Below are positions 1-10,146 of a stretch of 64,000 nucleotides of DNA, piece by piece (positions within the stretch are counted from its first letter, which is position 1; every line of letters begins with the position of its first letter). Made by a program: the position numbers and the translations under genes. Origin of the DNA: Plasmopara viticola. Taxonomy: Eukaryota > Oomycota > Peronosporomycetes > Peronosporales > Peronosporaceae. The notes beneath the pieces were generated by a model. That model searched no databases, was not told the origin of the DNA, and was given only the letters and a program-made list of their open reading frames with translations. The DNA lies in contig MBPM02000037.1 of the NCBI GenBank assembly GCA_001695595.3, forward strand, positions 310,001 to 374,000. Direction: 5' to 3'.

Positions 1-99
1 AAATCAGCAATTCCAAGAATTATTCAAGAATAGACTCATGCTTTCCCTGGATTTTACTTACACTTGCGAGTGAGCCCTTGGCGTTTAGTCTTCCCTTTG

Positions 100-106
100 T
101 CATTCT
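100..106 (+). promoter_or_regulatory. Oomycete-type initiator of secreted gene copy 1
   Basis: TCATTCT matches the oomycete Inr consensus YCAYTYY and lies 58 nt before the ATG, a typical leader length. The same motif sits 58 nt before copy 2. Confidence 0.5.
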
Positions 107-157
107 TAATCTTGACTTTACACGCTCAAGTCGACTTCAAGCTTCACCTCTTCTAAG

Positions 158-655
158 ATGATCAAGGCCACACTCACGATTGCGTTTATCTCATTTGTGT
201 CCTCCGTGGCAGCAACTACCATGACGACTTCCGACCATGATGCTCAGCCGGAGGCCATGCCTTCTAAACCGATTGTCGGAGTGATGACCAACACGATCGA
301 CGCAACGGGAAACAACGTTCTCATTAATAACAGCACGATAATTCTGTCCAAGAAAGATCTGGTACAGCTTGCTAAAGCCATTAAGGAGATGATGACGAAT
401 AGTAAGGAGGTGGGTCCAGCTAATGCCTTGACAACCGAGGACCTTTTTGTTCTTCTGACAAACAGCGCGACAAATCCGACGATGCTATCTCATGTTGCGG
501 GTATCATCAGTGCTGCGAGAAGCGGCAACACTGGGGCGTTGGCTGGCCACGTAGCGGGTCTGCTTAGCGCATCTCTTCCAGTTGCTCCAGCTCCCGAACC
601 AACTCCTGCTGCCGTAAATGCTCCGACTTTTGACAATCCAAAGACTTCTGTTTGA
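158..655 (+). CDS. Small secreted cysteine-free protein, copy 1
   Basis: This is a 165-aa protein of unknown function. Residues 1-19 form a clear signal peptide (charged K3, a hydrophobic core, then S-S-V-A-A), so secretion is likely. The mature part has no cysteine, no RxLR or EER motif and no domain I recognise. It has tandem N-glycosylation sequons at N57 and N58, a Leu/Ala/Gly-rich helix-like region at about 110-140, and a Pro/Ala tail (PVAPAPEPTP, 141-150). The start is the first ATG after the Inr at 100-106. There is no intron. It differs from copy 2 at 14 residues. Residues 87-157 are identical, so change is concentrated in the N-terminal half. A role outside the cell, for example in host contact or the wall, is inference only. 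Confidence 0.8.
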   Translation: MIKATLTIAFISFVSSVAATTMTTSDHDAQPEAMPSKPIVGVMTNTIDATGNNVLINNSTIILSKKDLVQLAKAIKEMMTNSKEVGPANALTTEDLFVLLTNSATNPTMLSHVAGIISAARSGNTGALAGHVAGLLSASLPVAPAPEPTPAAVNAPTFDNPKTSV

Positions 656-2464
656 GTGCAAATCGAGTAAAGCACCGATTGTCGGTACATCCAATTACTT
701 TAGTTTTGAAAAAAAATTGAAGTCTCGATCTGAAAACGATAATGAAAAGAATGTGATGACTTGAAGTACCATTATAGCGCTTGCTTCTTGAAATAGAATC
801 CGACACGTATTCCACGTTTTGAGAAGAAGATATAACCCATACCATTAGACAAGGAGAAGTAAATAGATTGAAGGATTAAACGCTCGATTTGATTTTAGTG
901 TGTGAAGGCAAGGTAGTGCGACTCAATGCCACAAGCAACAAAAATGCCCAGGTTGAAAAAGATATATTCACCCCGTCGGTGGAAGTCGGAGAAAAAGCGA
1001 ACGCTTTTCGCTTGGCTTTATAGCTGGAGGCAACCGTGTATTTATTTGAAGCGCTCTTTAAGTTGTTCCGGACTAAGAAGGTAACTGCAAAGTAGAGAAT
1101 AAGAAACTATATACGTCGAGGTGGCACAATTTGTGCAGCTTTTCTGTGACACTTTCACTGGGCGATTTGCATTATTGTAGCCGAAAGGTCTTCTTGTCGT
1201 AATGTGAGGTTTGCACATACAACTTTGGTAGATGTGGTGATTGACTTTTGCTTAGCCATAATATAGAGATGGCTGGTGCTGATGGTTTTTTGACGATAAA
1301 TTGCTTGATAAACCGAATAGACAAAGCTACGTGATCATGGAGAACTACCTCTAAAATATATGTCCAATTTGTCCTCACATAAAAATCCTTTGACGCGATG
1401 TTTTCAGCCAAGACACCGTTCGGTGTACATATTAAATTAATGTGACTGGACAAAGCCAGGGTAACGAGCTTCTGATGCACGTCTGAAATTTCTGTAGCAC
1501 TTTAAGATCAGAATGTTTGTGAAAATTTTCGCGAGTATGCGCCGCTAAAACCTAGCTGTGTTTACTGATTATATAAACGAGCGGTGACAGCAATCGAATT
1601 AGTACGATAAGAGCAAAAGTACAGTAGTATAGGGAGCTCGATCTTGAGGATGCTGTACTATAAAGCTTTCGGCAGCGAATAGTAACCATCGCGTAATTTT
1701 GACTAAGCTTACGCCAAATCCTTAAATCCTCGCAGCAATAAACACTGTTTTGACTTTTATACCCAGGTAGATCCGATTGGTTAAAACTATGAACACAGCA
1801 TATAAGACGATGTAGAATTGAGCACAAGTCGAAATTACTAACAAGGTATATTTGTTGGTATGATTCTACTTGAAGCTTCTCACGTCAAAGCTTGCTCAAC
1901 AAAAGAAAAGTATTTAGTCACACATTCTGCGAGCTCACCACTTGACAAATCAAGCACTTGAATTGACAATTTGCGCCACATTGTACGAAGCGGCCTCTGC
2001 TTCACTATCCTCCTTCCCAATGTTTTGTATAAAAAACAGAAACTGGCTAATTCTTCATACTTTTATGTCTAATTAGATGGGTAAATTGCTTTGAGACAAT
2101 GTACATCTGATAGTGACTAGCCTCACCTGACCTTGCAAGGTAAGAAGAAGTCTTTCTCCACGACATAAAAGCCGAGCTCGCTGCACACAAAAAGGTCAGG
2201 AGTCTTGCAAGCACTTACGACCTGTTTTGCATTTAACAAAAGTACGTATGAAATTCGGTGTATGTGGCCAACTTGCATGACGGAATGTATCGATCACGAT
2301 TACAAAATTTTACAAACTGTAGCTAGAAAAACACTGGAAAGCTCTGTGAAAGTAACTGCAGACATAAATCAGCAATTCCAAGAATTATTCAAGAATAGAC
2401 TCATGCTTTCCCTGAGATTTACTCAAATTTGCGAGTGAGCCCTTGGCTGTTAGTCTTCCCTTTG
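656..2464. other. Intergenic between the two secreted-protein copies
   Basis: The first part is 3' flank shared with copy 2, with decaying similarity to about 1480. From about 1500 to 2200 I see no gene or known repeat. A 77-codon open frame ends at 2438; its last 23 codons are also preserved at the start of the window, but it has no convincing start. Confidence 0.5.
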
Positions 2465-2471
2465 TCATTCT
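2465..2471 (+). promoter_or_regulatory. Oomycete-type initiator of secreted gene copy 2
   Basis: TCATTCT, identical to the copy 1 motif and at the same 58-nt distance from the start codon. Confidence 0.5.
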
Positions 2472-2522
2472 TAATCTTGACTTTACAAGCTCAAGTCGAC
2501 TTCAAGCTTCACCTCTTCTAAG

Positions 2523-3020
2523 ATGATCAAGGCCACACTCACGATTGCGTTTATCTCACTTGTGTCCTCCGTGGCAGCAACTACCATGACGACTTCCGAA
2601 CATGATACTCTGCCGGAGGCCATGCCTTCTAAACCGATTGTCGGAGTGATGACCAACACGCTTAACGCAACGGGTATAAACGTTCTCATTAATAACAGCA
2701 CGATCATTCTGTCCAAGAAAGATCTGGTACAGCTTGCAAAAACCATTAAAGGGATGATGACGAATAGTCAGGAGGTGAGTCCAGCCAATGCCTTGACAAC
2801 CGAGGACCTTTTTGTTCTTCTGACAAACAGCGCGACAAACCCGACGATGCTATCTCATGTTGCGGGTATCATCAGCGCTGCGAGAAGCGGCAACACTGGG
2901 GCGTTGGCTGGCCACGTAGCGGGTCTGCTTAGCGCATCTCTTCCGGTTGCTCCAGCTCCCGAACCAACTCCTGCTGCCGTAAATGCTCCGACTATTGACG
3001 ATCCAAAGAAGTCTGTTTAA
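2523..3020 (+). CDS. Small secreted cysteine-free protein, copy 2
   Basis: A 165-aa paralogue of the protein at 158-655, with the same signal peptide apart from F13L and the same Pro/Ala tail. Substitutions relative to copy 1 are F13L, D26E, A29T, Q30L, I47L, D48N, N52I, A74T, E77G, K83Q, G86S, F158I, N160D and T163K. D48N creates an extra N-glycosylation sequon (N-A-T). Residues 87-157 are unchanged. By eye there are roughly seven synonymous changes, so replacements outnumber silent ones and cluster in the N-terminal half. Both copies keep intact frames, promoters and stops, which suggests both are functional. Function is unknown. Confidence 0.8.
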   Translation: MIKATLTIAFISLVSSVAATTMTTSEHDTLPEAMPSKPIVGVMTNTLNATGINVLINNSTIILSKKDLVQLAKTIKGMMTNSQEVSPANALTTEDLFVLLTNSATNPTMLSHVAGIISAARSGNTGALAGHVAGLLSASLPVAPAPEPTPAAVNAPTIDDPKKSV

Positions 3021-3146
3021 GTGCAAATCGAGTAAAGCACCGATTGTCGGTACATCCAATTCCTTTAGTTTTGAAAAGAAATTAAAGTCTCGATCTCAAA
3101 ACGATAAAGAATAAAAATGTGATGACTTGAAGTACCATTATAGCGA

Positions 3147-4735
3147 TCTTGATCAAAGTATTCAACGGAACAAGTAGTTGTGAATAGAGTAAAGGAGTAA
3201 ACGCGAAATTTGGTGACGAGTGTGGAGGCAAGGCGGAGCGACAAATTCAAAAAGCAACTATAAAACTTGCACTGAAGAAGACATTTTCAACCCATGGGAG
3301 GAATTAAGAGAATAAGCGAAAGGTTTGATGGTTGGAAGAAACCCTTTAATTATTCAAAGCGCTTTTTAAAATGTTAGGTCTAGGAACACAACAGTAAAGA
3401 AACACAACCATAAGCAAAAAAGGGACTTTAAACGCCTCAGGCAGCACGGATTTTGCAGCTTTACTGTGGCAAATTCATTGGATAATTCGCAACTTTGTAG
3501 CCGAACGGACCTCTTGTTGCAAAGCGAGGCTTGCACATACGGCTTCCATAGAATGTAATGATTGGATCCAACTTGGCAAGAACAAAAAAAAAGGTTGGTG
3601 CTGATATTTCTCCGGCGTGAAATTGCCAAATGAAGTGAGTGAACAAAGCTGCGTGATCGTGGAGAACAACCTCCAAACTAATAACTATATACATAGGGAG
3701 CCGCTAACCAGCCCCCGTTTATCGCTAACCAACCCGCCAGCAGTAGCCATAAATTATAATATTAGATACATTTTGCAAGATATTGAATACGCGATACATA
3801 CATTCCGCCATGCGGATGCGCCACATCTACATTATTCTAATAGTGGGTTTGTCAATGCAATACGGGTCCATTACTTTTTTCTGTGTGGCGAGCAAGGCCT
3901 ATATTTCAGAAGGAGTGCAGCAGAGTTTAAAAGTAGTAGTTTCAAATTAGATAGACTTAAATATTTTTAGTCAAAGACGAAACCAACACTTAGTATTGTC
4001 GTGCACAATCACGAAATTCACACACGGTCTGAACACTGCTGCCGTGAACAAAGACCATACCTCAGCAATACACAAGGAATTCTAAATTAGTCTGAATAAT
4101 ACGTGTGCATGTCGTATACAGCGTACAAAGAACTCAGTATAATTTTTTTTCTGATACTGTAATAGGTACACCATAAGAGTCAGGAATTACTGGTAGAATA
4201 AGCAGCTACACAAAAAAATGATCCTCGAATTAAGCAAATAAATTGTAGCTCCAAGAAATGATTTGCTGTTAATTCCGCGCGCATGCATACTTTTTAAGCA
4301 AATATTAATTTTAACAGAGAAAAAAAGTCGTTACCTTCTCAAATGTATAGATAAATCTTTCATTTGCCTCGGAAGCTAAAAGATTTAAACAGGGTTTCCT
4401 GTGATGTCATCCATAATTTTTTCTACGTGGTGGCCACCACGACGATGAAGTCGGTTTTGTATTACAAATTTGTTTTTACACTGATCACGCCATAATTAAA
4501 ATTACAAGTTGCAATTTATCAACAGCGATTATAATTTTAAACAGCAACTGTTAAAACAAATAATTTTTAGGTCGTATATCAAAACATTTTTTTAATGGGG
4601 ACAATGGAAATAATATACCTTCTTTTTATATACCTAGCAATAGATATTTTTGCAACAATGGCAAAAATATACATGGAGATATTAAAAAATAGAGAATTTA
4701 TACCTTTAAATGGTAATTTTACCGCATACAATCGG
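3147..4735. other. Intergenic, no gene seen
   Basis: Decayed tail of the direct duplication to about 3690, then AT-rich sequence. A 117-codon open frame at 3617-3970 begins only with GTG and resembles nothing I know. No promoter or repeat was recognised from 3970 to 4735. Confidence 0.45.
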
Positions 4736-4870
4736 TGAGGAGATGGTTAAGATGCAATGCAAACAGAGAGATGGCGCGGGTTCAAATCCACTTGTTACAA
4801 AGTGGCTCGAAACTGCTGGACAGACCAAACAATGGGGTGTGGTTACGTCTTATGCTGCTAGTTGCATCAC
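4735..4870 (+). repeat. Possible tRNA-derived SINE head
   Basis: A pol III A-box-like motif (TGGTTAAGATG, 4744-4754) is followed 35 bp later by a near-consensus B box (GGTTCAAATCC, 4779-4789). The A box resembles Leu/Ser tRNAs (TGGTTAAGGCG), but the rest does not fold as a tRNA. Oomycete genomes carry tRNA-derived SINEs. The 3' limit is a guess; the element abuts the MULE fragment. Confidence 0.4.
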
Positions 4871-4889
4871 TTGAATGTTAAGAATGTGG

Positions 4890-5256
4890 AAACAATTCAA
4901 GTATGTTCAAGTTCAAGTACATCGTTTGTTGTGTCGGTACAAACAAGCCAATGGAGTATGCTGTTGTGGTAAACAATTCCAGTGGTACCTGCACATGCGG
5001 TTATGTAAGGGATATGAATGCTCCATGTCGACACCTCATAGCAGCACGTGCATGTGGTCAATTAAAACGTACTACGATGGAGCACTGGAAGTGAAACCAT
5101 TTGTGCAGAAACTGAACTGGTAAAGAGTGAGCCTCTTTGATCAGATCTGTCCAAAATAAAAGGTAGACCTAAAAAGCAGCGAATCGAATCACAGCATGCT
5201 ACATTAGAACTTGACGCACCTAAAAGTGTTTATCGATTCGGCAGCTATGGTCAAGT
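4890..5256 (+). pseudogene. MULE transposase C-terminal remnant (SWIM zinc finger)
   Basis: Frames across 4903-5094 encode a SWIM-type zinc finger: C-T-C-G-Y-V-R-D-M-N-A-P-C-R-H-L fits CxCx(n)CxH. This domain lies in the C-terminal part of Mutator-like (MULE) transposases. Further downstream, after a stop and frame change, comes a basic GRPKKQRIE stretch and a decayed zinc-knuckle-like end (V-Y-R-F-G-S-Y-G-Q-V-G), where the expected cysteines read F and Y. The DDE catalytic part is absent, so the fragment is inactive. It ends exactly where similarity to the glycine-rich gene begins (about 5257), which marks a recombination junction. Confidence 0.6.
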
Positions 5257-5503
5257 GGGAGTACGGTCGCAACCGTGATTGGTAATTTGATGGCCAAAAA
5301 GTGTGGCAGCTATCTAGCAAACATAAAAAAGTTACTGTATCAGTTTCTGTCGAATGTTTGCCTTCGCTTTGATTTATATTCGTGACAATGTCTGCAGACG
5401 CGCTCAATGAGTCATAAGAGTACACCTACTATCATACTATCAGAGTCGGTCTCATCTTGTCATAATATGACACTGCACAATAAAACTATTAGGAGTTTCT
5501 AAC
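5257..5503 (+). repeat. Inverted duplication, outer part of left arm
   Basis: This is the reverse-orientation counterpart of about 13146-13488. It contains the last codons (Y-G-R-N-R-D-W-stop) and 3' flank of the glycine-rich secreted gene, including the shared block 'ctactatcatactatcagag'. It is shorter than the right arm, with an internal gap of about 85 bp. The Copia element at 5504 separates it from the rest of the left arm at 10147. The coding part is only a dead 3' stub. Confidence 0.75.
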
Positions 5504-5758
5504 TATTATTAATATGACGCCGCTGTTGATGTGACGTCACGACGAACCTTCTTGAAGGATCTAGAAGGATAGGCTCAGAATGATTACGGAAAATACCGGT
5601 TGGGTACTGGTATGATGATGACGTCATTAGATGACGTCACGACGAACCTTTTAAAAGGATCCAGAAGGATAGGCTTAGAGGTAGCACAGGTAAGCGAACA
5701 AAGAACCTAAATATTTTCACTTTACGTTTTGCCTTCTCCTGCGCACAACAACTCAACA
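5504..5758 (+). repeat. 5' LTR of Copia element 1
   Basis: The canonical TGTT...AACA ends are seen in the 3' LTR; this copy begins TATT by mutation. It contains three TGACGTCA palindromes at 5532-5539, 5619-5626 and 5632-5639. A ~50-bp direct repeat (core 'gacgtcacgacgaacctt') occurs at about 5530-5577 and 5630-5680. A ~19-bp stretch near 5710 is absent from the 3' LTR. Confidence 0.9.
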
Positions 5759-5771
5759 GGTTAACAGCCGC
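5759..5771 (+). promoter_or_regulatory. Primer-binding site of Copia element 1
   Basis: The sequence immediately after the 5' LTR, GGTTAACAGCCG, is the reverse complement of CGGCTGTTAACC. As I recall it, that is the anticodon arm of eukaryotic tRNA-Asn(GUU). This implies priming by a 5' half-tRNA ending near nucleotide 40, like the initiator-Met half-tRNA used by Drosophila copia. Element 2 has the same motif with one mismatch. Confidence 0.6.
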
Positions 5772-5804
5772 AGAAATCTTTCGCCAAACCTTCCCTCCAT
5801 CCCA

Positions 5805-6923
5805 ATGCCGACGACAAGAAGTGAAGTTCTCCTGGTTAGTGGAAACTACTTCCACTGGGAGTTTGCGATGCGCATGACGCTGGCTAGGAAGGGTCTACTA
5901 GCGCACGTGCAAGTGGTCAAGCCTGAGGCGGAGAGGACCGAGACGTGGGTGCTCAACGACATGAAGGCACTTGGGCTTATCGCCCAGGGAGTGGCAGTTG
6001 AGCATCATACGAAGATTCGGACGGCCACGACGGCAATCATGGCGTGGAATACGCTGCGCGACTTCTACAACCGCTCGATGATGCACAATCGTGTGTCGAT
6101 GACCCGTCTCCTTTACGAATTCAAGATGGCTGATGGGGTGGCGATGTCGAAGCACCTAGACAGCTTCGATGAGCTGATCGTGGGGCTACAGACGTTGAGA
6201 GAACCACTTGACGATGCTCGTCAACTAGTGATTCTTCTGAGCAGTTTCCCAGAGGAATACGAAATTCTCTCGTCGATTGTGGAGCACTCCAAGGACATGT
6301 CTTTGATCGAGGTAAAAGAAAACCTTCTGAAGGAGTACGAGCGACTTGAGAAGAAAGAGTCTACGAAGCGCGCGTTCAAGGTGAATGCAGGACGTTTCAA
6401 GGGAGGCCAAGGCAATGGCCGTGAAGGGAACGGTCCGCGGAAGAACGGAGGTGGATTCACGGGCAAGTGTTTTAAGTGTGGCCAAGTCGGACATTTGAAG
6501 CGGGATTGTCAGAAGAAGAACGGCTTCGAGGTTGATGATGCTGTTTTTGCCGCTGGTGAGCAGCACTGTGACGACTGGCTTATCGACAGCGGGGCTACCT
6601 CGCACATGACACCTCATCGGAGTGATCTCTTTGATTACGAGGCATTGGACGCTGGTCCAGAGGTCACCATTGCGGACGGCAAGAAGCTGCGGGTGACTGG
6701 CAAGGGTACGATCAGGCTAACTGGATTGGACGGGTTGCGTATCAAGATGATCGAAGTCCTACACATTCCAGGACTCGACAGACGCCTTTTGTCGGTTGGC
6801 AAGCTAGCTGAGCGTGGTATGAAGGTGGAGTTTGAGAGCTTCTCCTGTATCATGTGGAGTACGCAACGAGCGATTGCTAAGGGCAAGAAAGTTGCTAAGG
6901 CGTACATCCTGGACTGCGAGTAA
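5805..6923 (+). pseudogene. gag: Copia 1 Gag and protease, ended by a nonsense codon
   Basis: 372 codons from ATG to TAA. Residues 1-180 are the Copia Gag/UBN2 region. A basic Gly/Asn-rich linker follows, then a zinc knuckle CX2CX4HX4C at 222-235 (CFKCGQVGHLKRDC) that binds RNA in the virus-like particle. The aspartic protease active site is D-S-G-A-T with D261. The stop at 6921-6923 is not natural: the reading frame continues unchanged into the integrase, and element 2 has glutamine (CAA) at the matching codon, so this is a C-to-T nonsense change. Confidence 0.85.
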
Positions 6924-8281
6924 GAAGAGGCTCGGTTAGTGGAGTACGCAGGGGTTGATACTGAATGGGAGCTTTGGCATGCTCGCTTGGGACATCCCGG
7001 GAAAAGCGGCATGGTGAAGACACAGCTTGCGACAAGTGGTGTGCCGGCGGTAAGGCAGGGCATTGAAAAGCTGTGTGGAGGATGCCTGAAGGGTAAGCAG
7101 ACGGTTGATTCATTCCCGTCACGGTCGCTTAGTAAGACATCACGTGTCCTGGAGCTCGTGCACACGGACGTGATGGGACCAATGAAAACGGTCTCAAAGG
7201 GTGGCGCGCGATATGTGCTTACTTTTGTGGATGATTTCTCGCGGTTTGTGGTAGCGTACTTCATGAAGAACAAGAGTGAGGTGGCAAGTAAGCTGATCGA
7301 GTTCAAAGCGTTCTACGAAAACCAATGCGGACAACGCTTGAAGTGTCTGCGATCGGACAACGGGACGGAGTTCGATAACAAGAAAGTTGCCGGAATCTGT
7401 GCCAGGAATGGAGTTATGCATCAACGCACAGTGCCATACAGCCCGCAACGGAACGGTGTCGCTGAGCGAATGAACCGCACAATTATGGAAAAGGCGCGAA
7501 GCATGGTGCATTACAAGGGGTCCCTACTGATTGGTGGGCAGAAGCAGTAAGCACAGCGGTATACTTGATTAATCGCTCAACGAAGACGGCGATCTCGAGG
7601 AATACGCCATATGAGTTGGCGTTCAAGCAGAAGCCGGGGCTGGGGCATTTATGAGTATTTGGTCAGCAAGGTTTCGCTCACGTCAATGATGCAAAGAGGA
7701 CAAAGCTCGATCCCAAGAGTTTTCGATGTTTGTTTTTTGGGTATGCAGAGAGTGCAAAAGGGTATCGTGTGTTTGATTTGGAGAGTTCCAAGCTCAAGGT
7801 GGTACGATCTGTTCGACTTGACGAGCGCGAAGTGGGTTGAATATACACTCCGGACTTACCACAAGTTGAGACAATCACCTTCGTTACCAAGGACGAGAAT
7901 GGTGTACATATCCAGGACAAGGACACACGACAGCCTTCTACAAAAAAACCAATGGAAGGTGTCGAGGATCATGCTCCCGACGTGGAAATGGATGAGGTTG
8001 GGCCAGAGCATGAAGTGGAGCTGTACCGGATGCCACAACCTCCTCAACCTCCTAGTCCGGACCCACAGATCTTGGATCTGCCCCCTTATCACCCTCCTCC
8101 GCAAGCTTACTGTGAAGATCGTATTGTTTTTCAGGCGGAGCCAGGACGGACAAGACGTTCGCGAGAGCCTGTCTATCTTCTTACAATTGGCATAAGTAAT
8201 GAAGAGCAGAAGGTGAAAGAAAGTGACAATCCACCAAGTGCCAAGCGGGCCAGGATCGATGATGAAATAACTAATTGCTGA
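6924..8281 (+). pseudogene. Copia 1 integrase, frameshifted
   Basis: The GAG-pre-integrase H-H-C-C zinc region is visible (L-W-H-A-R-L-G-H-P, then C-G-G-C). The DDE core shows all three acidic positions: T-D-V-M-G (D), R-S-D-N-G-T-E-F (D) and N-G-V-A-E-R (E). Around 7515-7525 a 1-bp loss shifts the frame. The shifted frame reaches a TGA at 7652-7654 and another at 7838-7840, where element 2 encodes glycine (GGC). The tail (7952-8281) is the Pro/acid-rich linker before the reverse transcriptase. A further frame change occurs near 8265. Confidence 0.8.
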
Positions 8282-9896
8282 AGCTGTGTTAGCTTATGCT
8301 GCTGGAGTTGACGAGGCGGACGACGCTCCAACTACATATCGGCAAGCGATGAATAGCGACGACGCTCATGCCTGGCAGAAGGCAATAAACACAGAGATCA
8401 AGGCTCATGAAGAGAACGGCTCATGGACACTTGTGCCCAAGAAGGAGAGCGTTCGGGAAATCGGATGCCGATGGGTCTTTGCGAAGAAGCGCAACGAATT
8501 GGGACAAGTGGTGCGCTACAAAGCTCGACTCGTCGCCAAAGGCTTCAAGCAGAAATTTGGTGTTGACTTCTTCGAAACATACTCGCCGGTAGCAAACATA
8601 AACTCTATCAGAGTTGTGTCGTCGGTGGTGGTTACGATGGGATACATGACAGAGCAACTGGATGTCGACACAGCATTCCTGAACAGTGATCTCAAGGAAG
8701 AGGTATACATGGAAGTGCCTTACGGTATTGCCGATGCTGAAAACATGGTGTGCAAGCTGGATAAGGCGATTTACGGTCTCAAGCAAGCTTCGAATGCATG
8801 GAACAAGACGATATATGTTGTCTTCCTACAAATGGGCTTTCGGAGCAGCGGAGCAGATCAGTGCGTCTACGTCAAGGGCAAGAACGGCTACTATGTCTAT
8901 GTTTGCTTGTACGTGGACGACATGATTATCGCTGCCAAGACGAGCAAGGAGAATGAAGATGTTAAAGCTGCACTCAAGAACTCATTCACGATGAAAGAAT
9001 TTGGCGAGGCCAAGTTTATTCTTGGAATAGATATCGACCATGATCGCAACTGCAGCACGCTCATGATCCGTCAGACACGGTACATTGACGATGTGGTGAA
9101 CAGGTTCAACCAACAAGACGCGAAGGCAGTGGTTTACCAATCAGAAGCGGGTTTTAAGTTGTCAAAGATGCAAACCCCAACGACGGACGTTGAGAAAGCA
9201 GGGATGCAGTCGAAGCCGTACAGGTTCCTAATCAGTTGTTTGCGGTACATCACGACAGGTACGCGTCCTGATATCGCGTATGTGGTAACACAGCTATCGC
9301 GTTTCTTGGAGAACCCGGGTCAGCAGCATTGGAAGGCCGCAATTCGCGTACTTCGTTATCTCAAGACGACGAGGGAGTTTATGATCATCTACGACGGCAG
9401 CGCCAACGAGGTTCAAGCTACAGCGTACAAAGATGCGGACTGGGGCAGTAATATTGATGATCGGCGTTCGGTGTCAGGAATCATGGTCATGATCGGGGGC
9501 GCACCAGTGGTTTTCAGGTCGGAATACCAGCGGACAGTGGCGCTAAGCTCAGCGGAGGCAGAGTATATGGCTTTAAGTCTATGCACTTAAGAAGTACTGT
9601 GGGTCCGTGCGATTCTCAAGGATCTCGGTCATCAGCAACTGGGAGCTACTTTGGTTTGAGAAGATAATCAAGGCGCAATAGGACTTGCTAGCAACGCTGG
9701 TTACAATGCCAGGACCAAGCATGTCGACATTCGGCACCACTTCATCCGGGAGGCCGTGGCACGGCACATAATCGTGGTCAAGTACATCTCAAAGATGGAC
9801 TAAAAAGCAGACATGCTGACTAAGTCTCTAGGCACAAAGCGACTCAAGTACCTGCTGCAGGATAGTGGTATTGGACCAAAGCGCGTAATGCACTAG
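8271..9896 (+). pseudogene. Copia 1 reverse transcriptase and RNase H
   Basis: Copia-type RVT_2. The open part runs to 9590 and includes D-V-D-T-A-F-L-N and the catalytic Y-V-D-D box (tac-gtg-gac-gac from 8910). RNase H shows Y-K-D-A-D-W-G and S-S-A-E-A-E-Y. Stops interrupt the same frame at 9588-9590 (element 2 has CAA), 9657-9659 (element 2 has TGG) and 9801-9803. The natural stop is TAG at 9894-9896. No ATG opens this part, as expected for a domain of a Gag-Pol polyprotein. Confidence 0.85.
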
Positions 9897-9909
9897 CGGC
9901 GAGTGGGAG

Positions 9910-10146
9910 TGTTTTTAATATGACGCCGCTGTTGATGTGACGTCACGACGAACCTTCTAGAAAGATCTAGAAAGATAGGCTCAGAGGGATTACGCGAATA
10001 CCGGTTGCGTACTGGTATGATGATGACGTCATTAGATGACGTCACGACGAACCTTCTAAAAGGATCTAGAAGGATAGGCTTAGAGGTAGCACAGGGTAGC
10101 GAACTAAGGACCTACCCTGCCTTCTCCTGCGCACAACAACTCAACA
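9910..10146 (+). repeat. 3' LTR of Copia element 1
   Basis: Begins TGTT and ends AACA. TGACGTCA palindromes lie at 9938-9945, 10024-10031 and 10037-10044, preserved relative to the 5' LTR despite ~6% divergence elsewhere. Confidence 0.92.

Larger units (their letters stand above)
1..780. repeat. Direct duplication, copy 1 (closely conserved part)
   Basis: The window starts inside a segment that recurs 2365 bp downstream (2366-3146). Similarity covers the promoter, the whole secreted-protein gene and its 3' flank. It continues in a weaker, indel-rich form to about 1480 here and 3690 in copy 2. Example: a short motif ending in a 'tttgcacatac' run at about 1207-1218 has a counterpart near 3528-3539. 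The upstream limit lies outside the window. An open stretch ending at the stop near 72 (copy 1) and 2438 (copy 2) is kept in both copies and could be the 3' end of an upstream gene; I cannot identify it. Confidence 0.85.
2366..3146. repeat. Direct duplication, copy 2 (closely conserved part)
   Basis: Second copy of the unit at position 1, period 2365 bp. The promoter, coding region and first ~130 bp of 3' flank align almost without gaps. Beyond that, indels accumulate, with recognisable similarity to about 3690. Confidence 0.85.
5504..10146 (+). mobile_element. Ty1/Copia LTR retrotransposon 1
   Basis: A structurally complete but defective Copia element of 4643 bp. It has LTRs at 5504-5758 and 9910-10146. 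Domain order is Gag, CCHC knuckle, protease, integrase, reverse transcriptase, RNase H, which defines Copia. It is flanked by 5-bp target duplications CTAAC (5499-5503) and CTGAC (10147-10151). The unoccupied paralogous site at 13146-13150 reads GTTAG (CTAAC on the minus strand), which proves the boundaries. A polypurine tract (gagtgggag) precedes the 3' LTR. LTRs differ at about 15 of 235 positions plus one 19-bp indel, so insertion is not recent. Several stops and frameshifts make it non-autonomous. Confidence 0.95.

Noticed and set aside
3617..3970. 117-codon plus-strand open frame
   Set aside because: It starts with GTG rather than ATG, lies in the decaying tail of the direct duplication and has no recognisable domain.
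4735..4800. Functional tRNA-Leu or tRNA-Ser gene
   Set aside because: A and B boxes are present but too close, with no variable arm or acceptor stem.
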